Source: Kangiella sp. HZ709
Lineage (GTDB): Bacteria > Pseudomonadota > Gammaproteobacteria > Enterobacterales > Kangiellaceae
Assembly: GCF_009674675.1 (NCBI RefSeq)
Contig: NZ_WKJC01000001.1
Span: 1 to 64,000 of the forward strand
Reading direction: 5' to 3'
DNA length: 64,000 nucleotides
Of this stretch, positions 28,363 to 37,304 are shown piece after piece. Each line of letters opens with the position of its first letter. Position 1 is the first letter of the stretch. The translations under genes and the position numbers were made by a program. The notes under the pieces were generated by a model. The model made no database searches. It was not told the origin of the DNA and saw nothing but the letters and a program-made list of their open reading frames with translations.

Positions 28363-29379
28363 TTACAATTCGATACTTTGCTCTTTAATAAAAGTTTTTA
28401 TACGTTTCTCTAGCTCTTTTTCGGGATCTAATGTTGGTATTAACTGAAACTGGGCAATAGAAGACTCTTTGTCATTCAGTTTCCACAAGATTTGACCCAA
28501 TCTAAACCTTATCCAAGCTTCGGGAATTTGTGTTTGCTCAGAATCCATAAATGCATACAAATTCTTTTTGCCTTGCTCTAGTTTTATAGCTTTTTCAGCT
28601 GAGATTTTTGCTGATTGATATAAAGCCATCTCAGCCCAGTCTTTTTGTTGTTCGCTGGAATCTTCTTCTAGAGGTAATGATTGGATAGAATCCAACAGAG
28701 CAAAAGCTTTTGCGAATTGTTCCATATTTACTAAACGCATACCTTTAACATAAGTGAGGTCGATTGACTTGGGGTTTTTCTCAATGCCTTTGTCTAGTAT
28801 GGTTAAACCTTTTTCGATGTCCTCATTGGCGAAAGCTTGTTGCGCAGATATAATTGAGTACCATTCAGAGTTCACAGTTTCTAATCGTTGCATTAATTGG
28901 GGGATTTGGTCTTCATCGCCACCAGCAATTCCAGGCGCCGCTCGATGAAATTGAATTAAGCCGATAATACCATCACGACTGTTAGGATAGTCTTTTAGTA
29001 ATGACTCTAAAGATTTCTTGGCTTTTTTGGCGTAACCAAGTTTGCTAAAGATGCTCGACTCTTGGGCTTGAACGCCGTAAACCGAAGCGGCTAAAAGCCA
29101 GTGTTGTTCACTTAAACCTTTCATCTCAATTAAATCCTCAATGGCTTCTTCAGCATCATCATACCGTTTGTCACTAAGCAGTATTTGAGCCAGTTTAGAC
29201 TGGTACTCCATTTGCTGTTCTTTTGTTTTAGCAGATTGGAGTAGGTTTTTAACTAATGACTCTGCCTCTTTAAGTTGCTCGTTTTTGATTAAGCTTTCTA
29301 ACTCTTGATTTTTTTCAGCTGCTGTTAGTGTTGGAGATATAAACCATAAACTGAGACTGATAATAATGAACTTCAACAT
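28363..29379 (-). CDS. Periplasmic tetratricopeptide-repeat protein
   Basis: The protein has 338 residues. A signal peptide with cleavage after 'SPTLTAA' (about residue 21) is followed by helical repeats of TPR type across the whole length, for example 'AQILLSDKRYDDAEEAIEDL' and 'ILDKGIEKNPKSIDLTYVKG'. A conserved 'AAPGIAGGDEDQIPQLMQRL' piece resembles the insertion seen in other periplasmic TPR proteins of unknown function. It is monocistronic. It probably acts as a protein-protein interaction scaffold in the periplasm, partner unknown. Confidence 0.8.
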   Translation of the reverse strand: MLKFIIISLSLWFISPTLTAAEKNQELESLIKNEQLKEAESLVKNLLQSAKTKEQQMEYQSKLAQILLSDKRYDDAEEAIEDLIEMKGLSEQHWLLAASVYGVQAQESSIFSKLGYAKKAKKSLESLLKDYPNSRDGIIGLIQFHRAAPGIAGGDEDQIPQLMQRLETVNSEWYSIISAQQAFANEDIEKGLTILDKGIEKNPKSIDLTYVKGMRLVNMEQFAKAFALLDSIQSLPLEEDSSEQQKDWAEMALYQSAKISAEKAIKLEQGKKNLYAFMDSEQTQIPEAWIRFRLGQILWKLNDKESSIAQFQLIPTLDPEKELEKRIKTFIKEQSIEL

Positions 29380-29482
29380 ACCAAAGAACCTTGTAAATAA
29401 TTGATGGGATTTAGCTTATCTGATAAAAGATGAATAATAGCTGACTTGTGAAAAAATATATCAGCAATAAGCGGCCTTAAGT

Positions 29483-29507
29483 TAATTAAAATGTAACATT
29501 TTAATTA
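29483..29507. promoter_or_regulatory. 25-base palindrome (12-bp arms), candidate operator
   Basis: The arms TAATTAAAATGT and ACATTTTAATTA flank a single A. The element sits in the 259-base gap between the TPR protein gene (minus) and the M50-like gene (plus). It has no T tract, so a protein-binding site is more likely than a terminator. AT-rich DNA makes such dyads likelier by chance. Confidence 0.4.
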
Positions 29508-29581
29508 CTGCTGCTCTCAGCTTGAATTCAATATTATTGAAGTATAAATAGATCTATAATCCATTTAATATTAATTACTTG

Positions 29582-29616
29582 AAAGACTGAGTAGGCAGGT
29601 TTAGACTCAGTTTTTA
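29582..29616 (+). terminator. Terminator-like hairpin or attenuator upstream of the M50-like gene
   Basis: AAAGACTGAGT pairs with ACTCAGTTTTT (one G-T wobble) and is followed by a short T tract. It ends about 25 bases before the ATG at 29639, an unusual place for a terminator unless it attenuates that gene or stops read-through from elsewhere. Confidence 0.45.
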
Positions 29617-29638
29617 CTTATATACGAACCTTTTTATA

Positions 29639-30178
29639 ATGCATAAAATAGTTAAAATCTTTGGGATAGTTTTCTTAGTCACTTTGCTCTCTTTCTTTTT
29701 TCATGAGCTTTTTCACTGGGTAGCTTATGAATTGCTTGGTTATAAAGCAGGTTTTTCTTTAAATTATGCAGCTGTAAAAGATAAAGAATTAATTTTATCT
29801 TATGGAGAAAAGCTAGTTTCTTCTGCGGCCGGACCTATATTCACTATATTGCAAGCTGTTATATGCTATTACTTATTAAAGAGCAAAGACTCTATAGTCT
29901 TATACATAATAATGTTTGCGGCATTTGTTCAAAGACTGATGGCAGGAATATTTAATATCTTTCAACCAAATGATGAAGGAAGAATCAGTTTAGCTTTGGG
30001 CTTGCCCTTATTTACCATTTCAACAGTTGTTGTATGCTTTTTATTCTATTTGGTTTATAAAACATCTAAAGAAAAGAAATATACGGTTAAAGATAACGCC
30101 TTATTTTTTATATATTCGATAGTGGCAATAACCACTATTGTATTTGTCGATAATCAATTTACCATCCAATTTGTTTAA
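29639..30178 (+). CDS. Small M50-like integral membrane metalloprotease
   Basis: The protein has 179 residues. The zinc motif HELFHW (about 23-28, HExxH) is embedded in the first hydrophobic helix. 'SSAAGPIFTILQAVICYYLL' (about 61-80) resembles the second conserved region of site-2 proteases or DUF3267 proteins. A later Asn-containing segment 'GIFNIFQPNDEGRISLALG' (about 103-121) could supply the Asp ligand. About five spans are seen. No PDZ domain is present. The substrate is unknown. It may be a peptidase acting on membrane proteins or a catalytically silent relative. It is convergent with the LysR gene (one base apart). Confidence 0.65.
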   Translation: MHKIVKIFGIVFLVTLLSFFFHELFHWVAYELLGYKAGFSLNYAAVKDKELILSYGEKLVSSAAGPIFTILQAVICYYLLKSKDSIVLYIIMFAAFVQRLMAGIFNIFQPNDEGRISLALGLPLFTISTVVVCFLFYLVYKTSKEKKYTVKDNALFFIYSIVAITTIVFVDNQFTIQFV

Positions 30179-30179
30179 T

Positions 30180-31055
30180 TTAAGCGGTAACTTGTGATTT
30201 GGGGTTAAGCAAATCAATAAAAGCTCTAGCTGCATTGGATAGAGTTTTATTATTGCGATGTATGATTCCCATTTGACGAAGTGTTGTAGACTTTATATTT
30301 AATGCTATTAAAGGATCCTTAATAGCCGCAGCAGGTAAAATGGTCCAGCCCATTTTGCACTCTACAAGTTTAGCAATCACTTCTAAATAATTTGCAGTTT
30401 TAACTCTACCATGTTTAACATCCAGCTCTTTTAAATTGCGCTCAAACAATTCTCTTGGAAAGGTCTGTGCTGGCGGTAGTATAGCGTCATATTTGTTTAA
30501 AAAATTAAGAGGCTCTGCTACTTTAGTTAAAGCGTGATCTTTGTGGCAAGCGAGCAGCATTGATTCTTGCCATATGGGTATGTGATTAACTCTTTGGTCT
30601 TGATTGTACGGAAAAGTGACTAAAGCCAATTCGATGGCTCCTGATAATACTTGATTGTAGGCCATACCAGAATCGATGAAGTCGATTTGCAAATCGACGC
30701 TTGGATATTGGTCAATAAAACTTTTTAGATATTCAGGTAAGTAATTAAGGCCCAGATAGTGACTGGTTGCAAAGAGCAATTGGCCTGAAATTTTGCCTGA
30801 AAGATCGCGAATTTCTTGAATTGAATTATTTATGTCGCTGATGATTTGAGGGGCTTTATCTGATAGCAATGCCCCTGCAGGGGTTAAGGCTAGCTGGTTA
30901 CCATCTCTATCGATTAAAGCTGAGCCAACAATAGACTCTAAACGTTTGATACGTTTAGTCAGTGCTGGTTGCGTTATCTCTAGCTCCTTTGCCGCAAGGG
31001 TAAAGGATTTTAACCGAACCAAAGCCAAGAAACTTCTTAATAAATCTAGATCCAT
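30180..31055 (-). CDS. LysR-family transcriptional regulator, divergent from leuCDB
   Basis: The protein has 291 residues from the ATG at 31055. This start is preferred over the one eight codons upstream because AGGA lies about nine bases before it and LysR proteins usually begin 'MDLDLLRSFLALV'. The winged helix-turn-helix spans about 1-60 ('FTLAAKELEITQPALTKRIKRLE'), and the effector domain covers about 90-291. Divergent position next to leuC is shared with several gammaproteobacteria, so control of leucine genes is likely. The dyads at 31082-31096 and 31167-31181 are candidate binding sites. The effector is unknown. Confidence 0.88.
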   Translation of the reverse strand: MDLDLLRSFLALVRLKSFTLAAKELEITQPALTKRIKRLESIVGSALIDRDGNQLALTPAGALLSDKAPQIISDINNSIQEIRDLSGKISGQLLFATSHYLGLNYLPEYLKSFIDQYPSVDLQIDFIDSGMAYNQVLSGAIELALVTFPYNQDQRVNHIPIWQESMLLACHKDHALTKVAEPLNFLNKYDAILPPAQTFPRELFERNLKELDVKHGRVKTANYLEVIAKLVECKMGWTILPAAAIKDPLIALNIKSTTLRQMGIIHRNNKTLSNAARAFIDLLNPKSQVTA

Positions 31056-31081
31056 ACAATGATTCCTAGTTACAACCACTC

Positions 31082-31096
31082 ATTCCTAAGAGGAAT
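31082..31096. promoter_or_regulatory. Candidate LysR operator (dyad) in the lysR-leuC gap
   Basis: ATTCCTAAGAGGAAT is a perfect 5-bp inverted repeat with a five-base spacer, located 26 bases upstream of the lysR ATG. It is suitable as an autoregulatory site. Confidence 0.45.
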
Positions 31097-31166
31097 TGAC
31101 ATTATAAAAATAATGAATTTGAGTAATTCTAATCATAGGAGTAGCATAACGCCATTATTTTATTAG

Positions 31167-31202
31167 AAGTATTTGATACTTACTTTGTGAAAGACTTCTA
31201 AT
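31167..31202 (+). promoter_or_regulatory. Candidate leuC promoter with overlapping dyads
   Basis: TTGATA (31173-31178), an 18-base spacer and TCTAAT (31197-31202) are each five of six to consensus and lie 32 bases before the leuC ATG. The -35 lies inside the palindrome AAGTAT-TTG-ATACTT (31167-31181). The -10 lies in one arm of a 9-bp inverted repeat, ATTAGAAGT (31162-31170) and ACTTCTAAT (31194-31202). Confidence 0.5.
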
Positions 31203-31234
31203 TTATTGTTTTTATTAATAATAAAGAGATTAAT

Positions 31235-32692
31235 ATGGCTAAAACCCTTTACGATAAATTATGGGATGATCATTTGGTTGCAGAGAATTCTGATGGTTCT
31301 GCGCTAATTTATATTGATCGTCAATTACTGCATGAAGTTACCTCACCGCAAGCATTTGAAGGCTTAAAAATTGCCGGCCGCCAACCTCGTCGTTTGGAAG
31401 CTAATTTGGCAACGCCTGATCACAATGTACCAACTACCAATAAGGAGCGTGAACAGGGGATTGATGGAATCGAGGATCCCATTTCCTTAATTCAGGTTAA
31501 GACCTTAGATGAAAATTGCGATGAGTTTGGCGTAACTCAATTTAATATTGATGATATTCGTCAAGGTATTGTTCACGTAGTAGGCCCAGAGCAAGGTTAC
31601 ACATTGCCAGGTTTAACCATGGTCTGCGGCGATTCACATACCGCAACCCACGGTGCTTTTGGTGCTATGGCCTTTGGCGTGGGTACTTCTGAAGTAGAAC
31701 ACGTATTAGCGACTCAATGTCTTCGCCAAAAGAAGATGAAGAATATGTTAGTTAAAGTTGACGGCAAGCTAGGTTATGGCGTTACTGCTAAAGATGTGGT
31801 TCTTGCTGTGATTGGCGAAATTGGTACCGCTGGCGGTAATGGTCATGCTATTGAATTTGCGGGTACTGCCATCGAAAGTTTATCGATGGAAGGTCGTATG
31901 ACAATTTGTAATATGGCGATTGAAGCGGGAGCGCGTGTAGGACTAGTCGCTGTAGATGATAAAACGATTGAATATGTCAAAGGTCGACCTTTTGCACCAC
32001 AGGGGGAGCATTGGGATTTAGCCGTTAAAGCTTGGAATGATTTACATTCTGATGCTGACGCTCATTTCGACACAGTGGTTGAGTTGAAAGCTGAAGATAT
32101 TGCGCCGCAAGTTACTTGGGGCACTTCGCCAGAAATGGTCAAGCCAGTGACTGGTACTATTCCAAATCCTGCGCATGAAGATAATCCTGTGAAGAAAGAA
32201 GGTATTGAGCGTGCACTGGAATATATGGATTTAAAAGCGGATTCTGCGATTTCGTCAATTCCAGTGGATAAAGTATTTATTGGTTCTTGTACTAACTCGC
32301 GTATTGAAGATATGCGTGAAGCGGCGGAAGTGGCTAAAGGGCGTAAAGTCGCTGCCAGCGTTAAGTTGGCCATGGTGGTTCCTGGTTCTGGTTTGGTAAA
32401 AGAGCAAGCGGAAGCCGAAGGTCTAGATAAGATTTTTGTCGACGCTGGTTTTGAATGGCGCGAGCCGGGTTGTTCCATGTGTTTGGCTATGAACGCTGAT
32501 CGTTTAGAGTCGGGTGAACACTGTGCTTCAACCTCAAATCGAAACTTTGAAGGTCGTCAAGGTCAAGGTGGACGTACCCATTTAGTCAGTCCTGCAATGG
32601 CTGCTGCTGCCGCAGTGTATGGGCATTTCACTGATGTTCGTGATATTGAGATTTCAAGGCTTTCTAGCACAGAGAATGGAGGAGATGCCTAA
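31235..32692 (+). CDS. leuC: 3-isopropylmalate dehydratase large subunit
   Basis: The protein has 485 residues and is aconitase-like. It has '[15 protein letters not shown]' at the start, '[17 protein letters not shown]' (about 128-144), the cluster Cys in '[20 protein letters not shown]' (about 349-368) and CSMCLAMN (about 410-417), giving the three Cys that hold the [4Fe-4S] cluster. With LeuD it isomerises 2-isopropylmalate to 3-isopropylmalate in leucine synthesis. The stop shares one base with leuD. leuA is not in the window. Confidence 0.96.
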   Translation: MAKTLYDKLWDDHLVAENSDGSALIYIDRQLLHEVTSPQAFEGLKIAGRQPRRLEANLATPDHNVPTTNKEREQGIDGIEDPISLIQVKTLDENCDEFGVTQFNIDDIRQGIVHVVGPEQGYTLPGLTMVCGDSHTATHGAFGAMAFGVGTSEVEHVLATQCLRQKKMKNMLVKVDGKLGYGVTAKDVVLAVIGEIGTAGGNGHAIEFAGTAIESLSMEGRMTICNMAIEAGARVGLVAVDDKTIEYVKGRPFAPQGEHWDLAVKAWNDLHSDADAHFDTVVELKAEDIAPQVTWGTSPEMVKPVTGTIPNPAHEDNPVKKEGIERALEYMDLKADSAISSIPVDKVFIGSCTNSRIEDMREAAEVAKGRKVAASVKLAMVVPGSGLVKEQAEAEGLDKIFVDAGFEWREPGCSMCLAMNADRLESGEHCASTSNRNFEGRQGQGGRTHLVSPAMAAAAAVYGHFTDVRDIEISRLSSTENGGDA

Positions 32693-33330
32693 TGGATGCT
32701 TTTACTCAACATAAAGGTTTAGTAGTACCTCTTGATCGCGCTAATGTGGATACTGATGCGATTATTCCGAAGCAATTTTTAAAGTCTATTAAGCGCAGCG
32801 GTTTTGGCCCTAACTTATTTGATGAATGGCGTTATATGGATCATGGTGAACCGGGCGTGGATAATTCAAAGCGCCCACTGAACCCTGATTTCGTCCTGAA
32901 CTTCCCAAGATATGAAGGTGCTTCGGTATTATTAGCACGTGAAAACTTTGGTTGTGGTTCCAGCCGTGAGCACGCTCCATGGGCGTTAGAAGATTACGGA
33001 TTTAAAGCAGTCATTGCGCCAAGTTATGCAGATATCTTCTTCAATAATTGCTTTAAAAATGGCATTTTACCCATCGTTTTAGATAACCAAACGATGGATG
33101 TTTTGTTTGCAGAAGCTGAAAGCCAAGAGGGTTACCAACTTTCGATTGATTTAGATTCACAAACTATCACTAGACCAAACGGCGAAACCATTAGTTTTGA
33201 TGTAGAACCCGATCGTAAGCACTGTTTATACAATGGGCTTGATGATATTGGTATTACACTGCAGCAAGAAGCATCGATTACCGAATATGAAACAGCGCGT
33301 AAGCAAAGAGCGCCTTGGTTGTTTAATTAA
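32692..33330 (+). CDS. leuD: 3-isopropylmalate dehydratase small subunit
   Basis: The 212 residues are standard for the proteobacterial form. '[20 protein letters not shown]' at the N-terminus and the swivelling-domain motif '[20 protein letters not shown]' (about 82-101) are diagnostic. It forms the heterodimeric isomerase with LeuC. It is translationally coupled to leuC (overlap of one base), with leuB 14 bases downstream. Confidence 0.96.
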   Translation: MDAFTQHKGLVVPLDRANVDTDAIIPKQFLKSIKRSGFGPNLFDEWRYMDHGEPGVDNSKRPLNPDFVLNFPRYEGASVLLARENFGCGSSREHAPWALEDYGFKAVIAPSYADIFFNNCFKNGILPIVLDNQTMDVLFAEAESQEGYQLSIDLDSQTITRPNGETISFDVEPDRKHCLYNGLDDIGITLQQEASITEYETARKQRAPWLFN

Positions 33331-33344
33331 TTTAGAGAAAGACA

Positions 33345-34418
33345 ATGACAAAGAAAATTTTAGTATTACCGGGTGACGGTATTGGTCCAGAAATCGTAGA
33401 GCAAGCGACCAAGGTTTTAGATGTATTAATCGCGCAAGGCTTAGATGTATCCTATGACAGCGCTTTAGTGGGTGGCTCTTCTTTTGATGCGCATCAGGTG
33501 CCATTAACTGATGAAGTGTTACAACAAGCGCGTGAAGCCGATGCGATTTTATTAGGTGCTGTCGGTGGTCCTAAGTGGGAAGGTTTTGATATTGCGGTCC
33601 GTCCAGAAAAAGCATTATTGAAATTGCGCTCAGAATTGGAACTGTTTGGAAACTTACGCCCAGCAATTTTATATCCGCAATTAGCCGATGCTTCAAGTTT
33701 AAAGCCAGAGCTGGTGGAAAACTTAGATTTAATGATTATTCGTGAATTAACGGGTGGTATTTATTTCGGCCAACCACGCGGTATCCGCACTTTAGATAAT
33801 GGCGAGAAAGAAGGTTTTAACACTTACGTTTATTCGGAAAGCGAAGTAGAGCGGATTGCTCACGTTGCATTTCGTACCGCAATGATGCGTGATAAGCGCG
33901 TTTGTTCGGTGGATAAAGCTAACGTTTTAGAAGCGACTGAATTATGGCGTGAAGTGATGGAGCGCGTAGCTAAAGAATATCCAGAAGTCGAACTGACCCA
34001 TATGTATGTGGATAACGCGGCGATGCAACTCGTTCGCGCACCAAAGCAATTTGATGTGATGGTAACGGGTAATATGTTTGGCGATATTTTATCCGATTGT
34101 GCTGCAATGCTTACCGGTTCTATTGGTATGTTGCCGTCAGCTAGTTTTGATATTAATGGCAAAGGTATGTACGAGCCAATTCATGGTAGTGCGCCTGATA
34201 TTGCTGGTGAAAACAAAGCTAATCCGATTGCCACTATTTTGTCAGTATCGATGATGCTCCGCTATACCTTTGGAGAACAAGCTATTGCTGATAAAATCGA
34301 TGCAGCTGTTAGTCACGTTTTAGATCAAGGATTACGTACCGCAGACATCCATACTGAAGGTGATAAATTGTTATCTACTTCGGAAATGGGTGATGCTATA
34401 ATTTCTGCATTAAAATAA
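33345..34418 (+). CDS. leuB: 3-isopropylmalate dehydrogenase
   Basis: The 357 residues have the beta-decarboxylating dehydrogenase signature: '[19 protein letters not shown]' at the N-terminus, '[21 protein letters not shown]' around the substrate Arg residues (about 87-107), '[23 protein letters not shown]' with metal-binding Asp (about 244-266), and '[19 protein letters not shown]' for NAD binding. It oxidises 3-isopropylmalate to the 2-oxoacid precursor of leucine. Only 25 bases without a terminator separate it from ccmA, so the Ccm genes may be read from the leu promoter. Confidence 0.96.
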   Translation: MTKKILVLPGDGIGPEIVEQATKVLDVLIAQGLDVSYDSALVGGSSFDAHQVPLTDEVLQQAREADAILLGAVGGPKWEGFDIAVRPEKALLKLRSELELFGNLRPAILYPQLADASSLKPELVENLDLMIIRELTGGIYFGQPRGIRTLDNGEKEGFNTYVYSESEVERIAHVAFRTAMMRDKRVCSVDKANVLEATELWREVMERVAKEYPEVELTHMYVDNAAMQLVRAPKQFDVMVTGNMFGDILSDCAAMLTGSIGMLPSASFDINGKGMYEPIHGSAPDIAGENKANPIATILSVSMMLRYTFGEQAIADKIDAAVSHVLDQGLRTADIHTEGDKLLSTSEMGDAIISALK

Positions 34419-34443
34419 ATCGATATATCAAAAGGTTAGTACT

Positions 34444-35133
34444 TTGAGTTCAAAACAATCTGAACCAAGTTCTTATAGCTCTTCTTGTTTAGAAGTCAAA
34501 GGGCTAACCATTTCCCGTAACGAGCAAGTCTTGCTCGAAAATATCGATTTAAGTTTTACATCTGGCAGCATTACTCACTTATTTGGTGAAAATGGTGCGG
34601 GTAAAACAAGCCTTATGCGAGCTTTGGCTGGCCTTTTAAACCACGACTCAGGTCAAATTTGTTGGCGTGGTTTTAAAACTAGCCATCCTGAAGCTAACTT
34701 TTCTCAAGACTTATTATTTTTGGCTCATAACTTAGCGATGAAGAGTGAATTAACCATTGCTGAGAATTTACAGTTTTACACAGACCTGCGTGGCAAGTCA
34801 GTGTCGCGAAGTGAGATTCAAACTGTCGCTTCCGAGCTTAGAATTGAAAGCTTGCTCGAAAGGCACTTTGCTGAACTTTCTGCAGGCCAGCAACATAAGG
34901 TTTCTTTATCTCGGTTGGTATTAGAAAGCGCTAAGTTATGGGTTTTGGATGAACCATTTGTCAACTTAGATGCACGAACCCGAGATTGGCTTTCTGACAA
35001 AATGATGAATTTCGCTAAAAAGGGTGGAGTAGTGATCTTTACTTCTCACCAAGCCATTGATGGTTTAAAGATCCATCAAAAGGTATCTTTGACTCATAAA
35101 GATAGGAATGAGCAAAGCGAGGCAGCCGCTTAA
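34444..35133 (+). CDS. ccmA: Haem exporter ATP-binding protein CcmA
   Basis: The protein has 229 residues and a TTG start. No in-frame ATG lies before the first conserved strand. The ABC motifs are Walker A FGENGAGKTS (about 46-55), signature LSAGQQHKVSL (about 142-152) and Walker B LWVLDEPF (about 160-167). CcmA with CcmB, CcmC and CcmD releases holo-CcmE during System I cytochrome c maturation on the inner membrane. The N-terminal 16 residues (Ser-rich) are a lineage-specific extension or a sign that translation starts slightly later. Its stop shares a base with ccmB. Confidence 0.92.
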   Translation: MSSKQSEPSSYSSSCLEVKGLTISRNEQVLLENIDLSFTSGSITHLFGENGAGKTSLMRALAGLLNHDSGQICWRGFKTSHPEANFSQDLLFLAHNLAMKSELTIAENLQFYTDLRGKSVSRSEIQTVASELRIESLLERHFAELSAGQQHKVSLSRLVLESAKLWVLDEPFVNLDARTRDWLSDKMMNFAKKGGVVIFTSHQAIDGLKIHQKVSLTHKDRNEQSEAAA

Positions 35134-35816
35134 TGTTTATAACCTTGCTCAAGCGTGAACTAATGTTGGCTCGTCGTAATTGGGTGGCAGTCTTAATACC
35201 ATTATTTTTCTTTATCATGGTGGTGTCATTATTCCCATTTGCGGTTAGCCCTGAAGCCGAGTTTCTAAGACAAATAGCGCCAGGCGTGATTTGGGTGTCC
35301 GCTCTTTTAGCAACACTGCTATCGCTTGATTTTTTCTACCGTGGTGACTATCAAGATGGCTCTTTAGAGCAGTTATTGATTATGAGCAGTCCAACCCAAG
35401 TGGCATTGTCAAAAGTAGTAGCTCATTGGCTAGTCACAGGCTTGCCATTAGTCTTGGTTTCGCCTTTGTTGGCCGGCTTAATGCACTTAAATTATAGCCC
35501 GGATGGCATACTGCTTGAGCGTGGGCATACTCCAATCATGATGTTCTCCTTACTACTAGGAACTCCAAGTTTATGTTTACTAGGTGCAATAGGCATGAGC
35601 TTATCTTTAGGTGCGTCTCGTAATGGTATGTTAGTAGCGGTAATGATTTTACCGTTGTACGTACCAATTTTAATCTTTGGAAGTGCAGTTATTACAGCAT
35701 CTTTAGGAAATAGTGGGTATAATGCGCAGCTGGCGATTTTAGCTGCAATTTTGCTCTTTGCGTTGACGCTGACACCCTTTGCAATAGGGCGAGCACTGAA
35801 AGTCGCGGTAAGCTAA
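35133..35816 (+). CDS. ccmB: Haem exporter permease CcmB
   Basis: The protein has 227 residues and six membrane spans. 'LKRELMLARRNWVAVLIPLFFF' opens it, and 'LDFFYRGDYQDGSLEQLLI' (about 66-84) is the family hallmark. The segments 'SPLLAGLMHL' and 'LLGTPSLCLLGAIG' follow. CcmB is the membrane subunit of the CcmAB transporter. The start overlaps the ccmA stop by one base; 40 bases separate it from ccmC. Confidence 0.94.
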   Translation: MFITLLKRELMLARRNWVAVLIPLFFFIMVVSLFPFAVSPEAEFLRQIAPGVIWVSALLATLLSLDFFYRGDYQDGSLEQLLIMSSPTQVALSKVVAHWLVTGLPLVLVSPLLAGLMHLNYSPDGILLERGHTPIMMFSLLLGTPSLCLLGAIGMSLSLGASRNGMLVAVMILPLYVPILIFGSAVITASLGNSGYNAQLAILAAILLFALTLTPFAIGRALKVAVS

Positions 35817-35856
35817 ATATTATCAATTTGCACAGAATTAAGAGATAAACAGTTAG

Positions 35857-36606
35857 ATGGCAAACTCTTCTATGAGCTCCTGGCGCTGGTTTCATCAGTT
35901 AGGTTCTCCAAAATGGTTCTACCAAAAGTCGGCTAAATGGCTTCCTTGGTTATGGGCCATTACTACAATGCTATTAGCATTTGGCCTGTATTATTCTCTA
36001 TATGCTTCGCCTGTAGATTATCAGCAGGGTAATAGCGTTCGTATTATGTATATTCATGTTCCTGCAGCAGCCTTATCCATGGTCGGTTATTTATCCATGG
36101 CGGTTTGTGCGGTTATTGGATTGGTTTGGAAAATGAAGATGTCATTTATGGCCATGCGAGCCATCGCACCTATTGGCGCTTTATTTACTCTAATCACCTT
36201 GTTTACAGGTTCCTTGTGGGGACTTCCAACTTGGGGTACTTGGTGGGAGTGGGATGCTCGCATGACTTCAGAGTTGGTTTTGCTTTTCTTATATTTAGGT
36301 TTTATTGCACTTCATAGTTCATTTTCTGACAGGAATAAAGCTGATCGCTCGGCTGCAATCTTGGCTATTGTCGGTGCTATAAATGTGCCAATTATTTATG
36401 GCTCGGTGAAATGGTGGAATACATTGCACCAAGCTTATTCGGTGACTAAAAAAGGAGCTATTGCTCCTGAAATGCAAACGCCACTATTTATTATGATCGG
36501 CGCTTTTTATTTGCTATTTGCCATTATGGTCATCGTTCGTTTGCGTCTTGAAATTATCAATCGTGAAGCTAAATCAAAGTGGTTGCAAGCGGAGATTACA
36601 TTATGA
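35857..36606 (+). CDS. ccmC: Haem transporter CcmC
   Basis: The protein has 249 residues and six spans. The tryptophan-rich signature 'WGLPTWGTWWEWDARMTSEL' (about 127-146) lies in the periplasmic loop that handles haem. Flanking His residues in 'RIMYIHVPAAALSM' (about 63-76) and 'VKWWNTLHQAYSV' (about 187-199) would be axial ligands. CcmC loads haem onto CcmE. It overlaps ccmD by four bases (ATGA). Confidence 0.95.
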   Translation: MANSSMSSWRWFHQLGSPKWFYQKSAKWLPWLWAITTMLLAFGLYYSLYASPVDYQQGNSVRIMYIHVPAAALSMVGYLSMAVCAVIGLVWKMKMSFMAMRAIAPIGALFTLITLFTGSLWGLPTWGTWWEWDARMTSELVLLFLYLGFIALHSSFSDRNKADRSAAILAIVGAINVPIIYGSVKWWNTLHQAYSVTKKGAIAPEMQTPLFIMIGAFYLLFAIMVIVRLRLEIINREAKSKWLQAEITL

Positions 36607-36803
36607 CTTTACAAGAGTTTTTTGCTATGGGAAATCATGGCTTTTACGTTTGGTGGAGTTATGGCTTAACTTTGTTAGTAATTGTTTTATTATTTATAGG
36701 CTTTGCTTGGTATAAAAAGCAGTTACTCAACAAGATTAAAAGTTTTAAGCGCGAAATTGGACAAAAGGCAAGAAGTGTTAAAACCGAAAAAATTTCTGAC
36801 TAA
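36603..36803 (+). CDS. ccmD: Haem exporter protein CcmD
   Basis: The protein has 66 residues from the ATG at 36603; the frame extends upstream into ccmC, but the four-base overlap start is the standard one. 'EFFAMGNHGFYVWWSYGLT' precedes a single membrane helix (LLVIVLLFIGFAWY) and a basic tail, exactly the CcmD layout. It stabilises the CcmABC-CcmE complex. Confidence 0.92.
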   Translation: MTLQEFFAMGNHGFYVWWSYGLTLLVIVLLFIGFAWYKKQLLNKIKSFKREIGQKARSVKTEKISD

Positions 36804-36824
36804 TTATCGGGTATAGATAGTCCT

Positions 36825-37304
36825 ATGAAAGCTCATCGAAAGAAAAAATTGATAACTATTTTATCCTCGCTAGTACTGCTTAGTACTGCGGTGGGATTAT
36901 TGCTATATGCCATTGGCGATTATGCCGATGCTTTTTACGAGCCTTCGCGTGTAGTGAATGGTGATGCTCCGCTGAATAAGACTATTCGGGTGGGCGGTTT
37001 GGTTACAACAGGCTCGGTTAAACGCGCAAAAGATAGTCTTTATGTTGAGTTTGACATCACTGATAATCAAGAAGTCATCACCATCACTTTTGATAAAAGC
37101 TTGCCAGATTTATTTCGCGAAGGGCAAGGCATTATGGCTGAGGGTAAGTTGGTCGATAGTAAAACGCTTAAAGCGACTAAAGTCTTAGCCAAGCATGATG
37201 AAAAATATATGCCACCTGAAATTGCTGAAACGCTTAAGAAAAGTCATAAAGATGGCGTCAAAAAAATGGAGCAGCAAGGCGAAAAGCAAAAGGGCAGTTA
37301 TTAA
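36825..37304 (+). CDS. ccmE: Haem chaperone CcmE
   Basis: The protein has 159 residues. An N-terminal membrane anchor (LITILSSLVLLSTAVGLLLYAI) is followed by an OB-fold ('IRVGGLVTTGSVKR', 'DITDNQEVITITFDKSLPDLF'). The haem-binding site is 'AKHDEKYMPPE', with His at 124 and Tyr at 128 in the HxxxY pattern. CcmE carries haem covalently in the periplasm from CcmC to CcmF. The charged tail of about 25 residues is normal. The stop overlaps the ccmF start by one base. Confidence 0.95.
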   Translation: MKAHRKKKLITILSSLVLLSTAVGLLLYAIGDYADAFYEPSRVVNGDAPLNKTIRVGGLVTTGSVKRAKDSLYVEFDITDNQEVITITFDKSLPDLFREGQGIMAEGKLVDSKTLKATKVLAKHDEKYMPPEIAETLKKSHKDGVKKMEQQGEKQKGSY

